From Selaginella moellendorffii (taxonomy: Eukaryota > Streptophyta > Lycopodiopsida > Selaginellales > Selaginellaceae): a DNA stretch of 64,000 nt. The notes beneath the pieces were generated by a model. That model was not told the origin of the DNA. It ran no database searches and worked only from the letters and a program-made list of their open reading frames with translations. Numbering within the stretch: the first letter of the stretch is position 1; each line of letters opens with the position of its first letter. The stretch is taken from contig NW_003314262.1 of NCBI RefSeq assembly GCF_000143415.4, forward strand, positions 4,316,349-4,380,348, written 5' to 3'. Positions 33,783 through 44,059 of the stretch are shown here, piece by piece. A program made the translations under genes and the position numbers.

Positions 33783-33868
33783 TTGGCATACGTTCAAAGA
33801 GCTCTATAACTTCACACTCATCCCTTTGGCTTCTCAAAGCTTTGGTCTTTTCTTAAGAGTTCAGAGAC

Positions 33869-35155
33869 ATGGCTCTCACAGCAGCTCCAAAGTTCTACAC
33901 CATCGAGTCTGCTGCTTATCCTGGCTATTGCATTACTCAGCAAGGCACCCAGATTGTTCTCAGGTCCAAGGACGCGCTCAACCCCTTCCAGGTAAAAATC
34001 TTTGAAAACTTTGCCGGTTGTCGATCATCATGGGAAACTCTTGTGCAGCTGTGGTACAGGGATGAGTCATGGAACTTGCTGAACCAGGAATTCAGGGACA
34101 GCTCCGCGTTCGTGTTTGTAAACCACGGCTCTAAGAAAGCTCTCCGGTCCCAGGCACACTCAACGTCTCGAAGCAAGGTAAACAGAAAATAGTATTCATA
34201 CTATACACTGTTTCTGATCATATGGAATTTTGATGGCAAAAGGCTACTATTGGAGACTATGATCCGGCAGTCCAAGACGATTATCTCCTGTGGCGTATTT
34301 CCGGGAGCCACGAAAATCAAGTCTTGATCACCATGACTGGAAACAAGTCATCTTATCTGAGCCACACTTCCTCAAGTGCTAGCTTCAAGGATGGGGTGCC
34401 AGTGGTGACATCCAACAGCGATGGAAACTCCCACTGGAAGCTCGTCGCTTACGGTAAGCATATGATTTGTTCTTCTCGGTTGTGGTTCATATGATGATGC
34501 TGCACAGAGCCTTCTCAAGAGTACAGGATTATATGCGACTGGTATGAGCAATACTTGACTTGGAAGCAGCAAAATGTGGATGTAACTTTCAAGAATGCAG
34601 TCAAGCACAACGATGAGACAAACGTGGTGGCTATTCATCCAAGCAACGTTCCTCTCGACGGCATGGTTTGTACTTTTGTCGTTCTTTGTAATCTTATCTC
34701 ATTCTATTCGATTACATATAGACATGGTACAAGGTTCCCGCTGGAGGAAGAGATGATACCACGTACTTCACCTCGTTCGTTCTCATAAACAAGGTGACTG
34801 GTCTTGCTCTCAAGGGGTCAACCAAGCCGGGAGACAAGGTAACTAGTGCACACTGTTGAAAACTTGAAGAAGTTCGCAAACTAAACGAATTGGATGATCA
34901 TGGCAGGTGCTCTTGACTCAATATGATCCTCTCGACTACGGTTTCGTGTGGTCTGAGAACCGATTCCAGGCTTCAAAAACGGACTATCTCGCGATCAATC
35001 TGGATGGAACAAACTTGCAGTGGTCTCTGCAGGACAACAATCAGTACCAGAACAGTGCGTGGTATCATCCTCTTGTGCTTCGCCCGGCATCTGCAAACCA
35101 AGGATTTGTTCAGCAGCAGGCATGGAAATTCAATCCAGTGGTGAACAATGTTTAG
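33869..35155 (+). CDS. Two-domain EUL-like lectin, copy H
   Basis: Six exons: 33869-33991, 34049-34177, 34243-34453, 34508-34665, 34722-34838, 34907-35155, giving 328 residues. Exon 2 is four codons longer than in copies B and E (NQEFRDSSAFVF). The second half keeps FVLINKVTGLALKG and YDPLDYGFVWSENR, and the protein ends WKFNPVVNNV as in copies C and F. Its 3' flank (TTTTATGTTCATAAATGAG) also matches C and F, whereas exon 1 and the promoter match B and E. It may be a hybrid, or it may represent the form before B and C types split. The gypsy element separates it from its cassette partner tRNA. Confidence 0.85.
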
Positions 35156-35279
35156 CTGGGACTTTTATGTTCATAAATGAGATGAGAAGATGCTAGATGT
35201 ATGCATGAACGTTCGTATGAATAATTACACTTCTAAATGTTGAATCAGCTGCAGTATGATCAATATGTCACCAGTGTTT

Positions 35280-35683
35280 GTAATCAATTCATATACTTCC
35301 CAGAGGGAGAGACGATACCACGCACTTCACCTCGTTCGTCCTCGTGGACAAGATGATTGGTTTGGCACTCAAGTGGTCAACCAAGCCGGGAGATTCAAGG
35401 TACTCTTGAAAACTGTGAAGAACTTTGCAAACTAGCCTTGGAGGTGCTCCTGACTCACTACGATCCTCCCGACTACGATTTCGTGTGCTCGATTCCAGGC
35501 GTCAAACACGGCCTATGTCGCGATCAATCTGAATGGAACAAACTAGCAGTGGTCATTGCAGAACGATGATCAGTACCAGAACAGTGCCTGGTATTATCCT
35601 CTCGTGCTTCATCCGGAATCTACAAACCAAGGATATGTTGAGCAGCAGACCTGAAAGTTCAATCCAGTGGTGGCAAGCGGTTG
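35280..35683 (+). pseudogene. Lectin copy I, 3' fragment
   Basis: Only exons 5 and 6 are recognisable. There is a GGGAGAGACGATACCACGCA piece, a worn FVLVDKMIGLALKWSTKPGD segment, then VLLTHYDPPDYDFV. There is a deletion at the WSENR motif, a stop in place of L in the NLQW motif, and another stop near the end (CAGACCTGAAAG). It lies about 125 bp after copy H and marks the right edge of the array. Confidence 0.85.
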
Positions 35684-35911
35684 ACCATCAACCACGCTGT
35701 ATTCATAACGAAACGCATACCATTGGTTTTCTCTTACAAATAAAGAGAGCTTGGTCCATCTTCTCACGGGAAAAAGAAGCTCAGCACTCCCCACTTGTTT
35801 CTTTTTTCCATGGACCCAAGGACTTTGTCGCTTTTCTTCAGGTTTTCGTTCATTTCCATGGTCTGCAGGAACGGAACATTTGAGAAAACAAATTTTGGCT
35901 CGTTTGCTTAC

Positions 35912-36067
35912 CTTGTTCTTGGCATGAAGCAGCTGATCTCTCTGCGAATGGAGCTGCTGCAGGATTGAAGCCCCCATCTCCTCGGATTCTGCCATTGCTT
36001 TCTTCATCTCTTTGATTCTCTCGCTCGACTTCTGCAGCTTATTTGTTGAGCGCTCCTCTGGATTCAT
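35912..36067 (-). pseudogene. Qb-SNARE (NPSN/VTI1-like) exon fragment
   Basis: A 52-codon exon reads KLQKSSERIKEMKKAMAESE, then EMGASILQQLHSQRDQLLHA, ending at a good donor (GTAAGC). This is the start of a Qb-SNARE helix as in plant NPSN1 and VTI1 proteins, which drive membrane fusion. The rest of the SNARE helix and the membrane anchor are not found downstream; lectin-array DNA follows instead. The array border has cut off the gene. Confidence 0.65.
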
Positions 36068-36110
36068 CGCTCAAGAGTCAAGACCTAGCTTGAATTGGAA
36101 AAAGGATATT

Positions 36111-37220
36111 TCATAGGTGAAAGGATATCTTTTCCGCAAGGCATTGGATCCAAGTCCGGTCTTTCACGTTGTAAGCTCTTGGGACGTCTGAAACAAGGAG
36201 GAGTCCACCGTCTCTGGAAGGAAAGGACTGTGCGAGTAGAGAGTTGAGCCCCTTTGGTATGAAACTCAAGCCAGAATCACCTGTGATGTTGAGAGTGAAA
36301 TGCTATGGAATGAGCGAATGCTACGAACCAGCACCAGAAGGGACGTAGATTGTTCTCTTGCTTTTGAGCTCTTGTAAAAACGAACGAAGCAAGGCCTGGA
36401 GGATTTTCAAAGGTGTTTCTGGATCGCCGTTGTCGACGCGTGGTAGATTCCAGCAGCCCCGAGCAAGGACGATTTCGTCTCCGTGAAAAGCTATCTGGAA
36501 GTGAAGGCCACGAATAGGAAAAACAAGAAAATTCAGTTGTAAGAAACGAACCACTGCGATTGTTTTTGTGTTCCGGATGAGCGCATACGAAACCCAAGCT
36601 AGCTCCTGTTTTTGAGCATCGGTAAGCCACTCGGCCATGACAAAAACTTGGCTCAAGTCGGAAGGCAAGCTTCCAGCTCTCGAGGATTGTCCATCCTGTG
36701 GAAAAGTTCATGAAAAAAGACAGAACAAAGCTAAAGTTACTTACTAGCTCCAGCTTTCTAAGAGATGGAAGAAGCACTGCGACAACAGATAAAAAGAGAC
36801 CCACGCCTTCGGATCTCTGCAAGAAAACCGAAGAAATGTTTTCTGGAGAGGTGACACATCTTTGATAATCACCCACTACTTACAAGCTGCGCCGGAGGAA
36901 CAAGCTGACTAAAGATGTGATTGACAACGATCAAGCCTCCAAATGTAAATCCTAGAATGCGTGGCAATTTCGAATCATCGAATCCCGGAATGCCTGAATC
37001 AATCAAGCGATTTGACAAAAATAAATCTAACATTGGGTATGATTCTACCGAGTGTGAATCGAAGAACCGAGACATCAACATCTCGCGAGGCCCGCAGCTT
37101 CAATCTCGCGTTCTTGCGCTGGCCTCGCAGAGGCAGGGCGCCATTGCTTGCAGCACATTTGCCCTCCCATACAGAGAACCAACCCGGGCGCCCAGCGGCA
37201 GCACTTCGCAAGAACATCAC
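36111..37220 (-). CDS. CCB2/CCB4-type cytochrome b6f cofactor assembly protein
   Basis: Six exons: 37220-37049, 36993-36884, 36816-36745, 36695-36552, 36494-36329, 36280-36111, all phases fitting, 277 residues. After a Ser/Arg-rich plastid-transit-like start comes DVSVLRFTLGIPGFDDSKLP, the entry of the CCB2/CCB4 (DUF2930) family. Two membrane segments follow (GFTFGGLIVVNHIF and GVGLFLSVVAVLLPSL), then the stromal part (QVFVMAEWLTDAQKQELAW). It ends GGLLLVSDVPRAYNVKDRTW. These proteins help attach haem c-i to cytochrome b6 in the thylakoid. The first ATG is at 37220, a second at 37217. Divergent from the helicase at 37285. Confidence 0.85.
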
Positions 37221-37284
37221 AAACCCTAAACCTTTGAATTAAACTTGGAATTCCCGCTCAAAAGAGCCCTAATCCTTTAAAGAG
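37221..37284. promoter_or_regulatory. Shared 64-bp divergent promoter region
   Basis: The start codons of the CCB-type gene (minus) and the DEAD-box helicase (plus) are 64 bp apart, so the 5' leaders or promoters must overlap. No TATA box is evident in it. Confidence 0.5.
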
Positions 37285-39948
37285 ATGCACTGCATTGCGC
37301 TGCCAGGGGCCTGTAGTCCAGTGTACCACTGCCGCCATGGTGCTAGGGTTTACTCTCTCGCCTCGCCGTCGCCATCGCGGGCCTCTTCGTCCGGCTACTC
37401 GCGCTCGCGCTTGAGATCTTCGCCCGGAAAGAGCGAGAGAAGCGATTTTCAGCGGTTCAAGAAAGATGGGACGCGGTATGGGGATAGGGATGAGTCTCGA
37501 CCGCGGATATTTGGATTCGGGAATAGGAGGAGGCTGTGGAATCGAGATCGTGGTGTGGAAGCCGACGATGACAGTGAGAAATATTTTGTTCCTCAGGATC
37601 AAGGAGACGAGGAAGACGAGTCTGAGGAGTCCTCATCGTCTGACAATTCTGATGGTAAGCTTCTTGCATTTCTAGATTAAAAGGAATTCAATCTCTCGTG
37701 GCAGAAGAGGAGAATGCCACATCTAGGCAGCAACCAGCCGTACTTGCTGAGCCCAAAACTCTGGCTAGAGACTTTCTCAAGAAGCTAAGAGCACGGCGTT
37801 TAGACGTGAAATCTAATAGCAAGGGGAGTTTGTCGCCCGTGAGTGATGAAGGTGCGCATTTCTTTTCTTTCGTCTTTCTTGTACTTTTTCTCATGCAAAT
37901 TTTACTGGATTGCAGAGAATGGATCGCGATATAGCGACATAAAACGCACGCTTAGAAGAAAAGAGAGCATCGACTACGAAGGTATTGTTGGATAAATTTC
38001 GTTTCTGTGAGCTGTAAAACAGTATTCATGCAGAAAATGAAACGAGCAATCGCTCTGAAAGAGAAGTGAGGGGTGATTCTACATTTTCTCGCCTTGGTAA
38101 AGGCTTGAACGATGAAAGTAAGATTTTTTTATTTATTTATTTTGTTTGTGAATATCTGAGACAATTTCTTGTAGTAAAGGAAACGGATTTTAAAAAGAAG
38201 CGCAGCTTTGGGAATGTTAAAACGGAGGAAGAAGTCCGTCCAAGGCGCTTGCCATCTAACAGTAAGGCTTACGATTCAGAGGACGAGTACTTTAGAAGAG
38301 ACAGAAGAGAACGTAAAGAAAAACTACGCGGGGACAATATGGGATCTAAACGAGACGAAGAAAAAAAGCGGGTCGATGCCTTCCTCAGCACGAAAAAGTT
38401 CCAGGCGCTTGGCGCTTCGCAAGAGATGATCGCCGCACTTTCTTCGCTAGAGATTGTTCGGCCATCAGAAATACAGGTACTCTTTATTATGCTTTTAGTT
38501 TCTTTATGGAGACACACTATACGTGAAGGCGTTATCGTATAAACAAGTCATGAGGGGCAACAGCTGCATTATTGCGGATCAAACTGGCTCTGGTAAAACT
38601 CTGGCCTACTTGGCTCCCTTAGTGCAGCGCCTGAGAGAGGACGAGGAGAAAGGAAACTTCTCAACAGCAAAAAATCCTCGCGTGCTAGTCCTTGCTCCAA
38701 CAAGCGAGCTTGCAATGCAGGTAAAGCTCTCATAATGCGAATTGATGACCTCACATATCTCTTGCGCTCTTCTTTTTTGTTTCCCAAATTTATAGGTGCT
38801 GAGTGTGTGCAGAGCCTTGTCAACAACGTGTCCTTTGAAGTCCATGGTGGCAACAGGTGGATTCAAGTGGAAAACACAGGTGGAGAATCTGGCTAGTGGG
38901 CCTGACATTGTTGTGGCAACGCCTGGGCGGTTTCTTCATCATTTGGAAGAAGAAACAATTCAGCTCGGTAAGCTGCAAAGGTGAGAACGAATCTCTTTAA
39001 AAAACAATGTGATCGATTTTTCTAAGCACGGGTGTTTGACTGTCTAGTGTTGTCCTCGATGAAGTCGACATACTATTCGAGGAGGAAGAGTTTGTAGAAG
39101 CGATGCAGCGGGTGAGAAAACTGGCATCGAAGGACGTCCAATACATTCACGTGACTGCTACGCTACCAACTGATGTTCACGATAAAATTTTTAACAAGCA
39201 CCCGGACTCTGTTCCTCTTCTAGGACCGAGCTTGCATCTCACTGCTCCTGGCCTCAACGAGGTTTGTTTTATCTTCTGATACTCCTTTTATCTGTCGAAG
39301 TTTGTTTCTTCTGTAGATCCTCGTCGATTGTAGTGGAGATGATGACAGCGAAAAGACTCCCGAAGCTGCCTTTGAGAACAAAAAGAAAGAGCTCTTGAAT
39401 CTACTGGGAGAGAAGCGTGTTCCGAAGACAATAATATTCTGCAACAAGGCGAGTACGAAAGCATTTTCTCCATTCGTAACAGAGGTTTCCTGTGCAGATT
39501 GAGACGTGCAGGAAGGTGGAAAACATACTAAACCGCTACGATCGATCGGGTACAAAGCTATCCGTGCTGCCTTACCATGCAGCACTGTCGCAAGAAGCTC
39601 GACTGCAAAGCCTGCAAGATTTCCTGAGCTCGCAAAAGCCCGAAGTATCAACATTCCTGGTGTGCACGGACAGGTAATCGGTTTCCTTCTTCTCAAGTAT
39701 TTTATACTTTCTCCTCGTACAGAGCCTCCAGAGGCCTGGACTCGGTTGGAGTGGAACGCGTCATCCTCTTCGACTACCCCCGAGATCCGAGCGAGTACAT
39801 CCGGCGCGTGGGGAGAACCGCCCGAGCAGGCGGTGCCGGCAAAGTCTTCGTGTTCGTGGTGGGGAAGCAAGTCAGCCTGGCCAGGAAAGTCATGGCTCGT
39901 AACGAGAAACGGCATCCCGTGCACGCAGTACCTGGAGCTTCCACGTAG
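37285..39948 (+). CDS. DEAD-box RNA helicase, RH39/RH50-like (plastid)
   Basis: Eleven exons: 37285-37654, 37705-37851, 37916-37981, 38034-38117, 38175-38476, 38529-38720, 38796-38980, 39048-39261, 39317-39448, 39498-39673, 39723-39948, giving 697 residues. The N terminus is Ser/Arg-rich, plastid-transit-like, followed by a charged low-complexity region. Motifs in order: Q-motif region IVRPSEIQ, motif I ADQTGSGKT, Ia APTSELA, Ib TPGRF, motif II DEVD (not DEAD), motif III TATLP (not SAT), motif V ASRGLD, motif VI RRVGRTARAG. DEVD is typical of plant RH39/RH50, which act in plastid rRNA processing. Intron 9 has a GC donor (AAG-GCGAGT). Confidence 0.88.
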
Positions 39949-40981
39949 AAAAGCCCAACTTCCGTGCCACTCAAGGCGAGAATCTAGAACGGGAAAAGCT
40001 ACACGACGAGACGAGTACTGTATACCACAACAAAACACCGAGGTAAGCCGCTCACGGAAGTTCTTCTCGTCCTCGTTCTTCGCGATCTAATCCATCGTCC
40101 TGTGCGCTACTCCAGGTGTTGGTGACCAAAGCGAGCGTCGTGTTTTGACGTGCTTTCTTGGCTTGCCTGGTGCTCGGCCTGTGCGACACTTGGATTGGAC
40201 GGGGAAGACTAATAATTCTTCTCGAATTCCCAGGAAGGAAAGCTTACAAGTGTGTGGAGCGAGCGATAGGGGGCGTCAGAGACGAACACGAGGACACCAT
40301 TTTAGTTTATCTCGTTAACGTAACGCAGGACGTGGGCCGTTGGATTGCGTTGATCGATACCGTTGGGAGGGCATATTCGCCTCTGCTGTGTTGGTATGAG
40401 AGCTTGCAAAAATTCGTGTGTGTCTGGAATTTTTCCACTTGATTTCTTAGGGCAGCCTAGGGCTGGGGGAGTTCTTTGCGTGGTGGGGGGGGAGCGATCC
40501 GGCGAGGGCAAGATTTTGCGGCACCTTGCCCCACTTGCTACTGTCGATCCAATCATTCCCGCGGCGCCTTCGTTCCCATCGCTCTCTCCTCTCCTCGCGG
40601 CCGCGCTTGCCCTATAGTTTTTACTGCTCTTGCGAAATCTAGCGCGGTCCCAATGCGGTCGTGCCGCCTCCCTATCCTACTGTAGCTGATCTGATCGCGA
40701 GGGAGTGCTAGTACTGGATTGAAATGACCTAGAGCGCGAGCGTGAGCCATTCGATCGCCAGGTGGGGACGCGGTGCGGGGTGCTAAGTGTAAATTTCCAG
40801 GAGTAGCGTGTTGGGTTTGTACAGTTTAGTCTGTCGCTTTGTGATAGAGACCGGGTTCCAGAAAGGAAGGAAAGGGGAGGAGAAAGAAAAAAATAGGAAA
40901 AGCCAGCGAGTAGAGGGCTCTTTCTCTTCTCTCTCGGCTCCTCGACCTAGAGTTCTTCGTGTTCTTCGTGGCCTGGGAGAT
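39949..40981. other. Helicase 3' flank and SnRK2 5' leader
   Basis: No protein gene is supported. Bases 39949-40140 continue with coding-like composition after the helicase stop, probably 3' UTR with an intron. Bases 40800-40981 are purine-rich, then CTCTTTCTCTTCTCTCTCGG, a likely 5' leader of the kinase. Confidence 0.4.
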
Positions 40982-42607
40982 ATGGACAAGGAGAGATATG
41001 AGCTGGTGAGAGATTTGGGGTCTGGGAATTTCGGTGTCGCGAGGCTGATGCGGGATAAGCGAACTCGGGAGCTCGTTGCTGTCAAGTTCATCGAGCGCGG
41101 CGAGAGGGTATGGTGATTTTCTTCTGTGATTCTCTGTGTGTTTGTCATGGGCAAGAATGTGGCAAAGTTTGGTTTTTTTTCTTTGCTGGGTTTTTTCTTA
41201 CCTTCTCTCTTTTGTTTGTTTGCCCAGATTGACGAGAATGTGCAGCGAGAGATCATCAATCACCGCTCCTTGCGGCACCCAAACATTGTCCAATTCAAAG
41301 AGGCAAGTTTTGTGACTGCTATTCTGGGTTTGCTTACCATTTTTTTTTTTTGTTGGATCTGATGAACAGGTGATGCTCACACCGACTCACTTGGCCATTA
41401 TCATGGAGTATGCCGCCGGTGGCGAGCTTTTCGAGCGGATTTGCAATGCTGGGAGGTTCACGGAGGACGAGGTGAGCCTCATCTTGTTCACAGGACAAAA
41501 ATTCCTGACGACATGGTTCCTCGGTGTCGCTCTGTGCAGGCTAGATACTTCTTCCAACAGCTCATCTCCGGTGTCAGCTATTGCCACGCTAGTGTGAGTA
41601 TTTTTCTTTTTCCTTTACTTTTCGTTTTGTTTTTTCCACTTGTCGCTGGGAAAGCATGGGTTTACTGACCAACTTTCCTATTGCTCAGGAAATATGTCAC
41701 CGCGACTTAAAGCTGGAGAACACGTTGCTTGATGGGAGCCCTGCTCCGAGGCTGAAGATTTGTGATTTCGGGTATTCGAAGGTAAGCCTGCTGTTTTTTA
41801 GCGTGAGTGGCAGGTCACTCGTTTTCACTCGCTTTATAAGTATGGGCCTTCTTACGTTTTCCCTGTGAACTTTTACCTTGCAGTCCGCTTTACTCCACTC
41901 GCAGCCCAAATCCACTGTTGGCACGCCAGCTTACATTGCTCCAGAGGTCCTTTCGAGAAAAGAATACGATGGAAAGGTATGTTCAAATCTGGTGGTGGCC
42001 GTGTTTGATTGGCATTGACTTAATTAATCCGCTAAGCAGCTTTCGGACGTATGGTCGTGCGGTGTGACGCTATATGTCATGCTCGTCGGCTCTTATCCCT
42101 TCGAAGATTCAGCAGACCCCAGAAATTTCAGGAAAACTATTCAAGTAAGAGTAACTCTCCAAACGGCTGTCACTTGTTCTGATATGCACTCTCTTTGTGA
42201 TGCCCACAGCGAATCCTTAACGTTCAGTACACTATTCCAGATTATGTCCGGGTATCTCAAGAGTGCCGGCACCTGTTGTCCAGGATTTTTGTTGCAACAC
42301 CCGCGAAGGTATGTCATTGTTCTTGGCCATTGTCATTCATTTCTGTTATGGGTTGCAGCGGATCACGATTTCAGAGATAAAGAAGCATCCTTGGTTCTTG
42401 AAGAACTTGCCGGTGGAGCTGCTACAGGAGGCAGACCCGACTCGTCCGATCGACGAGTCGTCCTACTCGCAGAGCGTGGAAGATATAATGAGGATCATCC
42501 AAGAAGCCAGGACTCGAGGAGCTGCGCAGTCGCTGGACGCGTACGACATGGAGATGGACAACGAGTTGGATTTGGATGTAGACGGAAGTGGTGGTGATTT
42601 CCTGTGA
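40982..42607 (+). CDS. SnRK2-type serine/threonine kinase
   Basis: Nine exons: 40982-41107, 41228-41302, 41370-41471, 41540-41593, 41689-41781, 41884-41976, 42040-42144, 42210-42308, 42359-42607, giving 331 residues. Kinase motifs: Gly-rich loop [17 protein letters not shown] (Lys 33), [15 protein letters not shown], and activation loop [17 protein letters not shown]. The C-terminal SnRK2 box reads [12 protein letters not shown], then an acidic tail ([16 protein letters not shown]). SnRK2 kinases act in osmotic stress and, for the acidic-tail class, in abscisic acid signalling under PP2C control. The nine-exon layout is the one I recall for SnRK2 genes. Intron 2 has a GC donor (GAG-GCAAGT). 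Subclass III (OST1-like) is likely but the tail is short. Confidence 0.93.
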
Positions 42608-42850
42608 TTTGTCAGGCTAAAACTGGCTCCTAATAATTACAATGTCGGTTGTATATAATTCTGTTTAAAAGAAAATTCTTAAACTTTCAAATGCTATTAA
42701 TTATAAATAATTCATCCGTATATTGGCATATTTTATCATCTGATATTCAATTGGATTAATATTGAAGTATATTTTTTAAACAATATATCAATCTGCCACT
42801 CACTTAAAAAACAAGGAGCTAGGAATGCTCAATAATAACGTGGTATTGTT
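42608..42850. other. AT-rich intergenic stretch before assembly gap
   Basis: Kinase 3' flank, AT-rich, no gene seen. It ends at the N run. Confidence 0.6.
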
Positions 42851-42950
42851 NNNNNNNNNNNNNNNNNNNNNNNNNNNNNNNNNNNNNNNNNNNNNNNNNN
42901 NNNNNNNNNNNNNNNNNNNNNNNNNNNNNNNNNNNNNNNNNNNNNNNNNN
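42851..42950. other. Assembly gap (100 N)
   Basis: Exactly 100 unknown bases, a common placeholder length, so the true gap size is unknown. Readings that pass through it have no meaning. Confidence 0.99.
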
Positions 42951-43870
42951 TGCTTAAGAGGGAGTGCCATTGAAACTGCTTATCCTGCCACCGTGCAATG
43001 TAAGGATGTGGGATGTACACTCTCAACATATAGTTCCTGGCCGGTAGGGGAGTGAGCCTCTTGTGGTTGTGGAGTCCATCACGTAGACATGCCATGAAAC
43101 CTTAGCAGTCGATAACAACACCAAACACAATGCCAAGACCTTTGGACCACACATCTTGCATTTGCTGAAGTAACAGTCACGATAGTGCCACTCAGACTCT
43201 TCGGATGAGATCCAGCACTTCCAGTCCTCGCTAAAAAGAACCAGGCATATTGAATTTGACAAGGGATTACTGAAACCTCTTGCGGGTTGATAGCTGTCCC
43301 AGATTGCTGGAATTGGATTCCAATGTCTGTCATCTCCAACTCTCGGAATCCTGCACTTACCTTGAGCATAGTGTTGTTAAGCAAATCCGCCTTCCACTTA
43401 TCACATATGGGCCATGATGAGATTGTTCCAGTCATGGCTGACGATCACGAAGAACTTGTCATCGGCTTGGAAACTCGAGGTCGTGGACCTTAAGAACCTC
43501 TGTGGTGCATTTCGTTGTCGTTCACCACCACGAACGGGGCCATTCTGATCTTGAGGTAGCATTTTTGGAGCAATCAGGAGCCACTCCACCACCACTTTGC
43601 AAAAATCAGCAAGAAGTATGGGGAGGACCTGCGTTGGGGGGATTGAATTCTCCAGATGAGGAGTAATAGTGTGATCCAGCCAATGCCAAAGACGAGCAAG
43701 GCCGCACATAAGTGCACCGATTCGTTGGTCTGGATCTACAGACCCTTGCCATATTATAGTCACGTTCGAATGAAGACAAGAGCATCGTGCTGTGATACTC
43801 TTGCTCGTGATTCCATTTAGAAAAGCATAGCCGGAATTAGTTGTGGAAACCATTTTGAGCTTGAGCCTGA
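42951..43870 (-). repeat. Left arm of inverted duplication, gene relic
   Basis: Reading on the minus strand, this stretch matches the plus strand at about 48815-49610. Shared pieces include HWLDHTIT, VSAGFRELEMTD and IPHPYIARWQDKQFQW. The arm has splice-like borders (for example AAG-GTAAGTGCAGG at about 43365). It looks like part of a multi-exon gene, with an exon candidate ending in CYFSKCKMCGPKVLALCLVL. I do not recognise the protein. The N gap cuts its end. Confidence 0.7.
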
Positions 43871-44044
43871 GCTTACCTCTTTTGTAACTAGAAAAGACCC
43901 CCGACTTGAACTCCTCGGCCTGCCATAGGCTTGCACAGCGTCCTGGAGCATGTCCTCGTCGGGTAGCGAGCACGCAAAGACGAAGATAGCCATGAGAATT
44001 ACCAGCATTGTTGCCATGGGATGAAGACATATGATCTTAGACAC
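43817..44044 (-). pseudogene. Possible first exon of unrecognised secreted protein
   Basis: MATMLVILMAIFVFACSLPD (44014 onward) looks like a signal peptide with cleavage after ACS or nearby; DEDMLQDAVQAYGRPRSSS follows. Past a GTAAGC the next frame reads KMVSTTNSGYAFLNG. It lies just upstream of the left inverted arm on the same strand and may be its 5' exon. Downstream frames are broken, so a pseudogene is more likely than a gene. Confidence 0.35.
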
Positions 44045-44059
44045 TGTCGGGGAAAGAGG

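Noticed and set aside
4670-35683. Beta-trefoil domains as part of a ricin-type toxin
   Set aside because: No ribosome-inactivating A-chain or signal peptide is found near any copy; the proteins consist only of two lectin-like halves.
42825-43095. Open frames running through the N gap
   Set aside because: They exist only because N is read as any residue.
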